The notes: generated by a model not told the origin, from the letters alone. Positions 34,478-44,050 are shown, numbered from the stretch's first letter. The stretch is DNA of 64,000 nucleotides from Stieleria neptunia (GCF_007754155.1 NZ_CP037423.1:7684938-7748937), one strand, 5' to 3'. Translations and numbers: made by a program.

Positions 34478-36061
34478 TCACCCGTTCTGCGTCCCCGGCT
34501 TTTTTCCGAACAGTGATCGCAAGCCCTTGATCTTGGTGATCACCAGCTGGCCATTGCGCTGCGTTCCGTCGCCGGTCAGCTCGATCGGTGTCCCGCAGTG
34601 GTAGGCCAAATTAAAATCGTGGAAATCACGGAATTCGATCTCCACGCGAACCGGCAATCGGCCCGGGACGTCGACGTAAAAGATCTTGGCTTCGTTTAAG
34701 TCCTCGGACAGCCTCAATCGCCCCTGGACCGTGATCGTTCCCGATTCGTAGCGCACCCAGCTTTCGAACGAACGCTCGCGGAACGGCGTGTAATCGGATC
34801 CGTCGAGCCCGGGCAAGGGCTGATTGGATTGCCCGAACGAATCGATGTTGATACCGAATTTCTGCAACAAGGCCAGGTGAAGCCGACCGAGTTGTTGATT
34901 TTCGGCATAGCGAACATAACGCCCGGTCTTCAATCGGCCGCCGCCCTGACCGGCCAGGATGATCGGCACCCGTTTGACCGTGTGGTTGTCGCTGTGTCCC
35001 ATGCCGGAACCGAACAACACAAGACTGTGATCCAACAAGGATCCGTTGTGGTCCTTGTAAGATTTCATTTTGTTGAGCAAGTAATCGAATTTTTCCATGT
35101 GCCAAAGGCTGATCTTTAGCAACGCGTCCAGGTTGGACCGTGAAAAGTTCCGGAAGAAGTGCGACAGGTAGTGATGCTGTTCTTTGATGCCCAGGAAATC
35201 AAAGATCATCCGACTGTTGCTGTTGCCGAGCATGTAGGTGACGCACCGCGTCGAGTCGGTCCAGAGCGCCAGGGCGATCAAGTCGATCATCGATTCGACT
35301 TGTTCGTTCAGGTTGGCCGGGGCAAGCGGCCGCTCGATCGTCGGAATCGGGATCGTATTTTTCGTTTGCTGCAGATTGGCGATTCGCTTTTCCGTTTCGC
35401 GAACGACGCTCAGGTACTGATCCAGCGTTTGTCGATCTTCCAGACCCGCACGGCGTTGCAGTGATCGGGCGTCCTCGGCGACGCGATCCAACAGGCTGGT
35501 CATTTCGGCACGTTTGGCCGGATTGGACATCGGGTTTTGAAACAGCCGGTCATAAATCAATTGCGGATCGCTCTCACGCGGGATCGCATCTCCGTTTTGA
35601 TCGTATGAGATATAGCTGCATCCGAATTGATTGGGAAACAGCCCTTCGGTGGTCAATTCCAACGATCGGTGCGCGGTGTCGCCGCCGATCTTGTCGGCGA
35701 TCAGTTGGTCGATCGACGGAGTTTTGGTGCTTTGATGATGACCGCACAGAAAACGCCGCGTCGAATTGGCGTGGGAGGAAAAACCAAAATCGCCCATGTT
35801 GTCCAGAATCAGCAGGTCGTCCTTGTGCTTGGCAAACGGCTGCATCAACGGGGACATGCGAAAATCAAACTCGGTGCCTCCGTTGATGTTCCAGCTGGGC
35901 GGGTGCACGCCGTTGGGCTTGAACAGCGTCACAAACCGGAGTGGCGGCGCGTCGTCGATTGCCCCCGACGCCGAGGATTCCATCAGATTCAGAAACGGCA
36001 ACGGCAACAGTGGGCCCGCGGCCCCGCGAAGAAACGTGCGTCGATCGATGTGCCACTTCAT
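34478..36061 (-). CDS. DUF1552 secreted protein (Tat substrate)
   Basis: A 527-aa protein of the DUF1552 family. The twin-arginine signal DRRTFLRGAAGPLLPLPFLN is at residues 6-25. Then come LRFVTLFKPNGVHPPSW and LLILDNMGDFGFSSHANSTR, and the long core with LVLFGSGMGHSDNHTVKRVP, as in sulfatase-like DUF1552 proteins. The last 100 residues (SGTITVQGRLRLSEDLNEAK, DVPGRLPVRVEIEFRDFHDF) look like an added beta domain. Function of the family is not established. It lies eight bases after the DUF1592 gene in one minus-strand operon with an XylR-like regulator, a pairing typical of planctomycetes. Confidence 0.9.
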   Translation of the reverse strand: MKWHIDRRTFLRGAAGPLLPLPFLNLMESSASGAIDDAPPLRFVTLFKPNGVHPPSWNINGGTEFDFRMSPLMQPFAKHKDDLLILDNMGDFGFSSHANSTRRFLCGHHQSTKTPSIDQLIADKIGGDTAHRSLELTTEGLFPNQFGCSYISYDQNGDAIPRESDPQLIYDRLFQNPMSNPAKRAEMTSLLDRVAEDARSLQRRAGLEDRQTLDQYLSVVRETEKRIANLQQTKNTIPIPTIERPLAPANLNEQVESMIDLIALALWTDSTRCVTYMLGNSNSRMIFDFLGIKEQHHYLSHFFRNFSRSNLDALLKISLWHMEKFDYLLNKMKSYKDHNGSLLDHSLVLFGSGMGHSDNHTVKRVPIILAGQGGGRLKTGRYVRYAENQQLGRLHLALLQKFGINIDSFGQSNQPLPGLDGSDYTPFRERSFESWVRYESGTITVQGRLRLSEDLNEAKIFYVDVPGRLPVRVEIEFRDFHDFNLAYHCGTPIELTGDGTQRNGQLVITKIKGLRSLFGKKPGTQNG

Positions 36062-36069
36062 GTTGATCC

Positions 36070-38076
36070 CTACTGGCTGGTTGTCGTTTCGCCCGTCGCC
36101 GCACGGCTGTCACTGTTTTGATCACTGCGAATAAAGGTCTGACGCATCGGCAAACACGTGCAAACTTCATGGATCAGATCGCGAAACGTTCCGTCGGATT
36201 GCAGCAGCTTGGCAAGGATCCGATCCACGGTGGGACGGTCATGATACTCGAGTTTGCGACACAGGGCGTATGCCAAAAACCGCTCGACGACATTTCGGAT
36301 GACCGGTTCTTTCTGGCTGGTGGCGAGAATCTGTTTCAATTCCTCGAAGTCAGTGAAGCTCTCACCCGAAGGCAGTCGCCCGCTCGCATCGATCTGTTCC
36401 ACATCCACCGCCGCCTCGTTTTTCCGACGTTTGTTGCCGGGTTTCTCCACAAGCAAATGCGCCCCGGAATCGTCGTAGTACTGCAGCGCAAAACCGAGTG
36501 GATCGATTTTGTCGTGACACACCGCACACGTCGGGTTGCTGCGATGGATCTCAAAGCGTTCTCGAAAAGTCAGGTTTTCGCCACGCCGATTGCTCGGCAC
36601 TTGACCGACATTCGCTGGCGGTTCGGGCAAGTCGTCGCCGAGGATTCGCTCCAGCATCCAGGTCCCGCGCAAGACCGGACCTCGGTTCATCGCCAACACG
36701 CCGGGAATCGTCAAGAATCCGCCACGATGGACACTCTGCACCAAGTCGATCTTCTGGTTCGGCAGCCGCTCGACCTCAATCCCCTTGCCCTTTTTGTACG
36801 CAACCAACTGTCGACGATCCCCGGGGTAGTACTTCGCCGTATGCGCATTGACGAATGCGACGTCAGAATCAATCAGTTCCAAGACCGGCCGCCCTTCGGT
36901 GAACAGATAATGCAGGTAATCGATGGGCTGGCTTTTCAACGCATCGGCGACCGGAGGATTGTTCGAGACCTGATCGATTTCATCCAACGAAAACCACTCG
37001 ACGCCCAGGTGTTCGGCCAAGCTTCGCGACTTGGGCGAGGCAAGCATGCAGTCGATTTGTCCTTCCAGGACCGACGGGTCTGTCAGCGACCCGGCCGCCG
37101 CCAGACGCATCAGTTCTTCATCCGGCATGTCGGCCCACAGGAAATAGCTGATCCGTTCGGCCAGCTCGAATGCGTCGACCGGCTCAATCCGGTCGCGTGG
37201 GATCTGCATCATCAATCCCCGATAGAAGAATCGAGGTGACATCAGAACCGTCTTCAATTCCTGACGGGTGACCCGCTGGAGTTCACTCGATGACGCGGCG
37301 GCGAGATTCGCCAGCGAACGAGCGATCACGTCGTCGCTGATGTGGCGTCGATACGCAGCCTGTGCGATTCGGCGTAGCAGCGTTGCCGCCTGCTGGTGTG
37401 AAAGCGTCCCGTCGGTCTCTGAACCGATCAGCCTGTTTAATTGCGGATGACCGCCGGCTGAGAACAGTTTTTCAATCGCGAAATCGACCAGATAAGCATA
37501 TTGATCCCAAACCACGGTGGTCAGCGGGTTCCCCGAGGTGTCGTTCTTGAAACCGGAGGCACCCGGCGGATCGGTCGGCAGCAATTTCATCACCAACGAC
37601 TTCTCCGAAATCGTCTGTTCGGCTTCGATGATCGCCACATCCAATGAAAACCCGAACACGCTGTGCAGGGTGTTACGATACTCGTGTGCCGAAAGCCGGC
37701 GGGGACGAAAGTGTCCCGGGTGTGCCTGGACGGAGTCGACGAATCGGTTCTGGTACCAGCGGAGGATCTGCTCCTTTTCCGCTTCACTCGGCTGCGGTTG
37801 GTCCTCCGGTGGCATGACGGAGTCGCGGATCAATTCGGTGGCCGACTCCCAGACTTCGAACTGGTCGAGCGCTTGTTGCTGGGTCCGGATCTTGAGCAGA
37901 TCGACATCGCCGCTGACATCCTCGCCGCCGTGGCAGCTGAAACAATACTTCTGAATCAGCGGTCGGATCGTCGACTCGTAAACCGTCTCGGCGCGGACCG
38001 GACGAATAAAAACGAGGAGGACGGCGGCGCAGAACAGGCATGCTGAACTTCGCTTTGTTGATAGCGTCATGATCAT
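36070..38076 (-). CDS. PSCyt1/DUF1587-DUF1595-DUF1592-DUF1588-DUF1585 secreted cytochrome protein
   Basis: A 668-aa exported protein with signal peptide (SSACLFCAAVLLVFIRPVRA). A planctomycete cytochrome motif YCFSCHGGEDVSGDVDLLK opens the mature part; then come the DUF1587 segment FRPRRLSAHEYRNTLHSVFG, DUF1595/1592 helical parts (LAERISYFLWADMPDEELMR), DUF1588 with GVLAMNRGPVLRGTWMLERI and the second haem-like TCAVCH, and a C-terminal DUF1585. Its first four bases overlap the regulator stop (ATGA), so the start at 38076 is chosen over 38070. It is probably co-transcribed with the DUF1552 gene. The substrate is unknown; such pairs are thought to act in periplasmic redox metabolism of polymers. 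Confidence 0.92.
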   Translation of the reverse strand: MIMTLSTKRSSACLFCAAVLLVFIRPVRAETVYESTIRPLIQKYCFSCHGGEDVSGDVDLLKIRTQQQALDQFEVWESATELIRDSVMPPEDQPQPSEAEKEQILRWYQNRFVDSVQAHPGHFRPRRLSAHEYRNTLHSVFGFSLDVAIIEAEQTISEKSLVMKLLPTDPPGASGFKNDTSGNPLTTVVWDQYAYLVDFAIEKLFSAGGHPQLNRLIGSETDGTLSHQQAATLLRRIAQAAYRRHISDDVIARSLANLAAASSSELQRVTRQELKTVLMSPRFFYRGLMMQIPRDRIEPVDAFELAERISYFLWADMPDEELMRLAAAGSLTDPSVLEGQIDCMLASPKSRSLAEHLGVEWFSLDEIDQVSNNPPVADALKSQPIDYLHYLFTEGRPVLELIDSDVAFVNAHTAKYYPGDRRQLVAYKKGKGIEVERLPNQKIDLVQSVHRGGFLTIPGVLAMNRGPVLRGTWMLERILGDDLPEPPANVGQVPSNRRGENLTFRERFEIHRSNPTCAVCHDKIDPLGFALQYYDDSGAHLLVEKPGNKRRKNEAAVDVEQIDASGRLPSGESFTDFEELKQILATSQKEPVIRNVVERFLAYALCRKLEYHDRPTVDRILAKLLQSDGTFRDLIHEVCTCLPMRQTFIRSDQNSDSRAATGETTTSQ

Positions 38077-39341
38077 CCGAACGGTTTTCTCGCTTTCGCA
38101 CGGCTGGCGTCGCGGTAGCGGCCGGGCGTCTGCTTGACTTCGCGTTTGAAGACGACACTGAAGTACTCGGCGTGCTTGAAACCGGTCAGCCGCGAGATCT
38201 TGACCAGACTCAGCTCGGTGTCACGCAGCAACTGGCAGGCGCGTTTGATCTGGACGCGTCGGATTTCCGCTTGGGGTGAACGTCCCAGGTATTGACGAAA
38301 GCGACGTTCCAAACTGCTCCGCGCGATCGGAACCTCGGCCAAAATGTCCGAGACCGTCAATCCTTCGCAGGCCCGGAAACGAATCATTTGAATCGCCGCG
38401 GCCACGTCTTCATCGTCGATCGCCATCACGTCGGTACTCAATCGCTCGGCGATCCCCAGCGGTGCGATCTGGACATGCAGCTTATCCGGCGTTTGCCCGC
38501 GCATCATTTGGTCTAGCATCACCGCCGCTTGATAGCCAATGCGTTCGGCCGCCGGAATGATGCTCGAAAGCGGCGGGTCACAGAAATCGCACAGGACATG
38601 ATCGTTGTCGACGCCCAGCACTGCGATCTCATCGGGCACCGACACCTTGGCCGTTTGGCAGGCTTCCAGGATGTGTTGTCCGCGAAAGTCGTTGCAGGCC
38701 AGAATGCCGATCGGACGCGGCAGACTTTTAACCCAGGCAACGATCTGGTCTTGCTGCTGTTGCCATCCGCCCTGGCTGGCCGATGACCAACCGGATTGAT
38801 GCACGTGCACGCGCTGCGGATCCTCGACGCCACGTTCGGCAAGTCCGGCGAGGAATCCGGTCAGCCGCTGGGACGACCAATGGTGGTCGCTGAATCCCGC
38901 AAACGCGAAATGTTCGATGCCCTTGTCGGCCAGATGCGATGCGGCGAGTCGGCCGATCGCTTCATGATCGTTGATCACCGAAGGCAGGGTTTGGTCGTCT
39001 CGAATGTCGCCCAGATTGACCGTCGGAATCCCGGTCTCGCGGATGATCTCGATCATCTCGGGCGTCGTGTCACGGGTGATGATGCCGTCGCCATCCCAGG
39101 ACCGAAACCAGGCCGGCGGTCCGGCCATCAGCTCACGCAAGTCCAGTTGCACCGACCAGGGTTGTCGTTCGATCCGGTAACGGCTGATCCCTTCCAACAC
39201 GCTGCGTCCGAACGCCATCGTCGTTTCGACCAACAACAACACCTTGGGGCGTGCGTGGCCGCTGCCCGCTACCTTGACGGCTTGAGAAGCCCCGTGCTTG
39301 GGGAGGCCGTTTGAGGCGGCGTTGGAAGGCGGGACGGGCAT
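38073..39341 (-). CDS. XylR-like regulator: LacI-type sensor plus AraC DNA-binding domain
   Basis: A 422-aa transcription regulator. The N-terminal part is a periplasmic-binding-protein-like sensor (PKVLLLVETTMAFGRSVLEG, GDGIITRDTTPEMIEII, HFAFAGFSDHHWSSQRLTGF, ILACNDFRGQHILEAC, AVLGVDNDHVLCDFCDPPLS). The C-terminal 110 residues form an AraC helix-turn-helix pair (SDILAEVPIARSSLERRFRQ, SLVKISRLTGFKHAEYFSVV). This domain order is that of XylR, which senses a sugar. The stop overlaps the start of the DUF1592 gene, so the regulator is the first gene of the operon it probably controls. The spacer 39342-39613 before it contains CT-rich direct repeats (about 39576-39610) and no gene. Confidence 0.92.
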   Translation of the reverse strand: MPVPPSNAASNGLPKHGASQAVKVAGSGHARPKVLLLVETTMAFGRSVLEGISRYRIERQPWSVQLDLRELMAGPPAWFRSWDGDGIITRDTTPEMIEIIRETGIPTVNLGDIRDDQTLPSVINDHEAIGRLAASHLADKGIEHFAFAGFSDHHWSSQRLTGFLAGLAERGVEDPQRVHVHQSGWSSASQGGWQQQQDQIVAWVKSLPRPIGILACNDFRGQHILEACQTAKVSVPDEIAVLGVDNDHVLCDFCDPPLSSIIPAAERIGYQAAVMLDQMMRGQTPDKLHVQIAPLGIAERLSTDVMAIDDEDVAAAIQMIRFRACEGLTVSDILAEVPIARSSLERRFRQYLGRSPQAEIRRVQIKRACQLLRDTELSLVKISRLTGFKHAEYFSVVFKREVKQTPGRYRDASRAKARKPFG

Positions 39342-39613
39342 TGCGGAGCCGGATTTCGGTGAATCAGAGTTGCAAAACGGACGGGGATTCCTGGCCCGGG
39401 CAGATCCTTTACCCGTGGAATATCTCTCAATCCAGGCCCCGATGCAATCGTTTTGTACGCCGACAAAGCGATAAACGCTCGGTTTTTCCGCCTATTCCTC
39501 AAGGAACCCGCCTCGACAGGCTTGGGAACAATTCTTTAAGTGCCTCCACCCAGGAGCTGGACAAAAAGCCTCCCTCCTTGTCTCCCTCTCTCCTTGTCTC
39601 CCTCTCCCTCCCC

Positions 39614-41401
39614 CTACCCCAGCGATCCGGCGAAGACCTTTTCCAATCCGCGTTTGGCGGTGTCGGCGGCGTCGCTGCTGATCACGGCGTTGACTTGCAA
39701 TTCGCTGGTGCTGATCATGTCGACGTTGATGTCCGCGCTGGCCAGCGTTTCGAACAGCAGCGTGGCGACATGGGTGTGGCTGCGCAGTCCGATCCCACTG
39801 ACGGTGACTTTGGCGATTTCGCGGACGCCTTGAACGCCGCGCATGCCGTGTGAGGCCGCGATGGCTTCGGCGACTTTCAGACTCGCCTCCAGCGCGTCCT
39901 GGGGGACGGTAAAGCTGACGCTGGTCGATCCGTCTTCGCCGTCATATCCCTGGACGATCATGTCGACCGAGATACCGGCCGCGCCGATGCGTTCGAACAT
40001 GTCCGCCGCGATCCCCGGTCGGTCGGGGACCCCCATCAACGTCACCCGAGCTTGGTGATCGAGCACGGAGATACCGGTCAACGTCAACGCTTCGAGGGCA
40101 TCATCGCGGAGCCGGCTGATCAACGTTTCCACTTCGACGCCTGCTTCCCGGTCGGCCTTGATCTGGCTCCACGATTTGGCGTCATCGGGTTTCTCGTGCA
40201 GTTTAAATCCTTCATGGACGGCGCGGAGCGCGATCGATGCCTGGTCACGCGGCACCAACGCACTGATTTTGATTTCGCTGGTGGTGATCATCTGGATGTT
40301 CACGCCCGCCCCGGCCAATGCGCGAAACATTTCGCTGGCCACACCGGCTTGGTCGGGCATGTTGGCCCCGACGACGGAGATTTTGCTGACGTGATCATCG
40401 TGGGTCACGCCTTCCACACCGATCGCCTCGATGACCGGCGCGAGCGCCAACAGGGTTGCCTGCAGGTCATCGCGTCGGACGGTGAAGGAAACGTCCGCCT
40501 TGCCGCCGTCCCCGATGTTTTGGACCACCATGTCCACGGCGATCTTTTTCTCCGCGATCGCCGAAAAGATCTGCAAGCTCATGCCGGGAACATCGGGAAC
40601 CCCCAAGACCGTCACACGGGCTTCGTCGGGGGTCATCGCGGCTCCGCTGACCGGCGCGGTCCCGGACTCCTGCTCGGTGACGATCATCGTCCCTTCGGTG
40701 TCCGAGAAACTGCTGCGGACGTGAATCGGGACACCGAATTTTTTGGCGAATTCGATGCTGCGATTGTGCATCACGCTGGCGCCCAGGCTGGCCAGTTCCA
40801 GCATCTCGTCATAGCTGATCACATCGACGCGACGAGCTTCGGGCAGCAGTCTCGGGTCGGTCGTGTAGACACCGTCCACGTCGGTGTAGATTTCGCAGGC
40901 GTCGGCTTTCAGCACCGCGGCCAGCGCGACCGCGGTCGTGTCGCTGCCGCCGCGTCCGAGCGTGGTGATGTTCAGGTCATTGTCGATCCCCTGGAATCCG
41001 GCGGCCACGACAATCTTGCCTTCGTCCAACAGGCGTTCGATGCGTTCGGTGGAGATCGAACGGATGCGAGCTTTGCTGAAACTGCTGTCGGTTTGCATCC
41101 CGATCTGACCGCCGGTCAAACTGACCGCTTCGCTGCCGAGCGCGTTGATGGCCATGGCGACCAGGGCGACGCTGACCTGTTCGCCGGTGCTGAGCAACAT
41201 GTCCATTTCACGTGCCGGCGGATTGGGGCCGACTTCTTGCGCCAATTCCAACAACCGGTCGGTGTTCTTTCCCATCGCGCTGACGACCATCACGACACGA
41301 TGGCCTTGGCGTTGGGCACGAATGGCTTTGCGCGCCGCGGCGCGGATCTTTTCGACATCGGCGACACTTGTTCCGCCGAATTTTTGAACAATCAGAGACA
41401 T
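39614..41401 (-). CDS. lysC: Aspartate kinase with C-terminal ACT domains
   Basis: Phosphorylates aspartate, the first step to lysine, threonine and methionine. The 595-aa protein has the aspartokinase opening VQKFGGTSVADVEKI, GEQVSVALVAMAINALGS, and GRGGSDTTAVALAAVLKADACEIYTDVDGVYTTDPR. At about 400 residues the usual enzyme ends, but here the regulatory part is doubled, giving four ACT-like units (VTVLGVPDVPGMSLQIFSAI, ISVVGANMPDQAGVASEMFR, VTLMGVPDRPGIAADMFERI, VTVSGIGLRSHTHVATLLFE). This suggests feedback by more than one amino acid. A palindromic element lies in its 5' leader (41426-41543), and the ApgM-like and aminotransferase genes lie upstream on the same strand. Confidence 0.95.
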   Translation of the reverse strand: MSLIVQKFGGTSVADVEKIRAAARKAIRAQRQGHRVVMVVSAMGKNTDRLLELAQEVGPNPPAREMDMLLSTGEQVSVALVAMAINALGSEAVSLTGGQIGMQTDSSFSKARIRSISTERIERLLDEGKIVVAAGFQGIDNDLNITTLGRGGSDTTAVALAAVLKADACEIYTDVDGVYTTDPRLLPEARRVDVISYDEMLELASLGASVMHNRSIEFAKKFGVPIHVRSSFSDTEGTMIVTEQESGTAPVSGAAMTPDEARVTVLGVPDVPGMSLQIFSAIAEKKIAVDMVVQNIGDGGKADVSFTVRRDDLQATLLALAPVIEAIGVEGVTHDDHVSKISVVGANMPDQAGVASEMFRALAGAGVNIQMITTSEIKISALVPRDQASIALRAVHEGFKLHEKPDDAKSWSQIKADREAGVEVETLISRLRDDALEALTLTGISVLDHQARVTLMGVPDRPGIAADMFERIGAAGISVDMIVQGYDGEDGSTSVSFTVPQDALEASLKVAEAIAASHGMRGVQGVREIAKVTVSGIGLRSHTHVATLLFETLASADINVDMISTSELQVNAVISSDAADTAKRGLEKVFAGSLG

Positions 41402-41425
41402 GGGGTGTGGTTTTAAAAAATGCGG

Positions 41426-41543
41426 TGTCGAGCGGAAAAGGGGTCAGGTACCAAAAACCAAATGGCCCGCAGGGTGCTTCGCATTTTTGGTACCTGACCC
41501 CTTTTCCGCGGCACCCTAAGTTAAAGAGTTGACAAAGAGCTAG
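41426..41543. repeat. Palindromic REP/MITE-like element, copy 1
   Basis: Perfect 25-bp inverted arms CGGAAAAGGGGTCAGGTACC.../...GGTACCTGACCCCTTTTCCG enclose 26 bases. The right flank ...GTTGACAAAGAGCTAG matches the right end of the copy at 46506-46661, but the left outer arm is missing. The terminal CTAG forms the stop codon of the ApgM-like gene, and the element fills the lysC leader. Confidence 0.9.
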
Positions 41544-42754
41544 CGGCAGATGAACGCATCCATCAAATCCCAGCCGTGGTCGAAGCGACGCCCAGACGCT
41601 GCGGCTGCGATTTCGTCATAGGTCGTTTGCGAATCCGATTCGATTCCCGTCCCGGCCATGACCAACGGGACCATGCCGTGGGTGTGTTTTTTGGTACTGC
41701 AAAACGTCGGGTGATCCGGAGTGACCAGAATCCGGTGGTCACCGTATCCCGCAAGCGCCTCGGCGAGTGGCCCGACGATGTGGCGATCGATTTGCTCGAG
41801 CGCTTCGATCTTTGCGTCGTGACGCCCTTCGTGGGATGCTTCGTCGGGGGCTTCGATGTGCACGCAGACCAGGTCGTACTGTTGCAGTGCCTGGATCGCC
41901 GCGGCACCCTTGGCCGCGTAATCGGTGTCCAGGTAACCGGTCGCCCCTTCGACTTCGATCCGCGGCCATCCGGCCAGCGCCGCGATCCCGCGCAACAGAT
42001 CCACTGCCGTGATCATCGTGCCGCGAACGCCAAACCGTTCTTCGAAGGTGGGCATCGACGGAGCCCCGCCCAGGCCCCACAACCAGACGTGCGTCGCGGG
42101 GCGTTTGCCGGCGGCCCGTCGGGCCTGGTTGACCGGATGATCGGCGAACACGTCGGCCGAACCATTCATCAACCGGACCAGCAGATCGCTGCCGGGCCCG
42201 CGCGGGAAATCGTCGGTGACGGACAAATCGGTCAGATCGTGGGGCGCGGTCGAACGCGTCTCGGACGAAAACGGCGGCGGCGTGTTTTCGTCGCCGCGGT
42301 AGATCAACAGATTCCGATAGCTGACGCCGGGGACAAACTCAAAACGACCGCCTTCGGACCCCAGCAGGGCCTCGCCGGCGGCGGCCAGCAGTTGCCGAGA
42401 TTCCTCGGTGCTGATGTGATCGGCGGTGAAGTCCACCATGATCTGGTCTTCGATCGTCACCAGGTTGCAGCGGACGGCAAAATCATGCTTCCCCAATGTG
42501 ATCCCGCTGGCGGCCGCTTCCAACGGCGCCCGTCCGGTGAAGTACTGGTCCGGGTCGTAGCCGAACAAGCACAAATTGGCCACTTCGCTGCCCGCGGGAA
42601 AGTGTGCCGGCGTGTTGTTGGACAGGGCACTCGCCCCGCTCGCCGCGACCCGGTCCATCGCCGGAAGCGCTGCCGCCTGTAGTGGTGTTTTTCCGCCCAA
42701 CGCCTCGATCGGTTCGTCCGCGCATCCGTCCGGGATGACGATGACATATTTCAT
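41540..42754 (-). CDS. ApgM-family phosphoglycerate mutase-like protein / proposed homoserine kinase
   Basis: A 404-aa member of the alkaline-phosphatase superfamily, cofactor-independent phosphoglycerate mutase type 2. Key segments are VIPDGCADEPIEALGGKTPL (metal Asp), HFPAGSEVANLCLFGYDP (Ser nucleophile), HIEAPDEASHEGRHDAKIEA and LVTPDHPTFCSTKKHTHG (metal ligands). Bacterial members of this family have been proposed to be homoserine kinases on the basis of gene neighbours; here it lies directly upstream of lysC, which fits that proposal. Either glycolysis or threonine synthesis is possible. The ATG at 42754 fits the family N-terminus; the longer frame from 42805 does not. Its stop is formed by the adjacent repeat element. 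Confidence 0.85.
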   Translation of the reverse strand: MKYVIVIPDGCADEPIEALGGKTPLQAAALPAMDRVAASGASALSNNTPAHFPAGSEVANLCLFGYDPDQYFTGRAPLEAAASGITLGKHDFAVRCNLVTIEDQIMVDFTADHISTEESRQLLAAAGEALLGSEGGRFEFVPGVSYRNLLIYRGDENTPPPFSSETRSTAPHDLTDLSVTDDFPRGPGSDLLVRLMNGSADVFADHPVNQARRAAGKRPATHVWLWGLGGAPSMPTFEERFGVRGTMITAVDLLRGIAALAGWPRIEVEGATGYLDTDYAAKGAAAIQALQQYDLVCVHIEAPDEASHEGRHDAKIEALEQIDRHIVGPLAEALAGYGDHRILVTPDHPTFCSTKKHTHGMVPLVMAGTGIESDSQTTYDEIAAAASGRRFDHGWDLMDAFICR

Positions 42755-42846
42755 GATGTTTCGGTGGGGGGTTCGGGAGACCGGTGGTGTAAAGGGAATG
42801 CCCACTAGTTTCGTTCAGAGACGGGAATCTCGGAAGGGGACTGGTG

Positions 42847-43959
42847 CTAGGCCTCGTCTGCCAATTGATTCAGCAGCGCGACGCCCTTGGCGATGGTTTC
42901 GTCCGAGGCCGCGAAACTGATCCGGAAATGGCTGTCTCGGGCGCTAAAAATCTTGCCCGGAATGATCAGCAAGCCCCGCTCGATCGCCTTGTGGACGAAC
43001 GCTTCGCCGCCCGCGTCGCCGGGCGCCTTGGGGAACAGATAAAACGCACCACCGGGACGCGTGAATTCGAATCGGTCGGCCAATCCGTCGCAGATCAAAT
43101 CGCGCTTGTTCAGATAGTCATCGATGTGGCCTTGCAGGTTGACTTCCATCGCACGCAAGGCACCCCACTGGGCCGGTTGGGGCGAGCAGACGAATGAGTA
43201 CTGTTGGATTTTCAGCATCGTCGCAATCACTTCGCCGGGGCCGTGGACGTAACCGACGCGCCAACCGGTCATCGCGTGGCTTTTGCTGAACCCGTCGATC
43301 ACGATCGTGTCCGGGTTGAACTGGGCCGGTGACACGAAGGCGTCGTCGTAATGAAACCGCGAGTAAATCTCGTCGGAAATCAACGCGATGTTCTTCTCCG
43401 CCGCCAATCGGGCGACCGCTTCGAGCTGCTCGGCCGTCGCCGTGACCCCCGTCGGGTTGGCCGGGCTGTTGAGCAGAATCATCTTCGTCTTGGGCGTCAC
43501 CGCCGCCGCGATCGCGTCGGGATCGAGCTGGAAACTGGGGTACGAATCGATCGGCACCGCGACCCCGCCGCACATCTTCAACAGCGCCGGGTACATCACA
43601 AAGAACGGGTCCAAGTAAATCACTTCGTCCCCCGGATTGATCATCGACAGCATCGACAGCATCAGCCCGCCGCTGGTGCCGCTGCAGACGAACACCTCGC
43701 GGTCGTCGTGGCCGTACCGCGAGTCGATTTCTTGTTGCAGTGCCGACCGCAACGGCCCGATGCCCTGTGTCGGCGAGTAGGCGTTCTTGCCGCCACGGAT
43801 CGCATCGATCGCCGCATCCTGGACCGACTCCGGAACCTCAAAGTCGGGTTGCCCGATCGAAAGATTGATCGGATCCTTCAGCTTGGCCGCCAAGTCAAAG
43901 ACTTTACGAATCCCGCTGGCGTCAAAGGTCGTGGTTCGGTCGGCGATCCAAGGATGCAT
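42847..43959 (-). CDS. PLP-dependent class I/II aminotransferase
   Basis: A 370-aa fold-type I aminotransferase, most like aspartate/aromatic aminotransferases of the AspC-type I-gamma group. It has INLSIGQPDFEVPESVQDAA at the N-terminus, NAYSPTQGIGPLRSALQQEI, LNSPANPTGVTATAEQLEAV (substrate carboxylate and PLP contacts), ALISDEIYSRFHYDD and the PLP lysine in IDGFSKSHAMTGWRVGYVHG. The C-terminal FRISFAASDETIAKG contains the carboxylate-binding Arg. As the upstream neighbour of the phosphomutase and lysC genes, it could supply aspartate to that pathway, though the real donor and acceptor are not fixed by sequence. It is divergent from the DUF4416 gene. Confidence 0.92.
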   Translation of the reverse strand: MHPWIADRTTTFDASGIRKVFDLAAKLKDPINLSIGQPDFEVPESVQDAAIDAIRGGKNAYSPTQGIGPLRSALQQEIDSRYGHDDREVFVCSGTSGGLMLSMLSMINPGDEVIYLDPFFVMYPALLKMCGGVAVPIDSYPSFQLDPDAIAAAVTPKTKMILLNSPANPTGVTATAEQLEAVARLAAEKNIALISDEIYSRFHYDDAFVSPAQFNPDTIVIDGFSKSHAMTGWRVGYVHGPGEVIATMLKIQQYSFVCSPQPAQWGALRAMEVNLQGHIDDYLNKRDLICDGLADRFEFTRPGGAFYLFPKAPGDAGGEAFVHKAIERGLLIIPGKIFSARDSHFRISFAASDETIAKGVALLNQLADEA

Positions 43960-44050
43960 GGCTCTGCTATGCTCTGAAAAATCGGTGGCGACGCGGCGTC
44001 AAGCGTCACGTCAAAAGAAACGAAGATTGATTCTAGACGAGAGACGACTT

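Noticed and set aside
40052..41416. Long plus-strand frame (454 aa) opposite lysC
   Set aside because: It is antisense to a full aspartokinase with all motifs, and its own composition is that of reverse-complement coding sequence.
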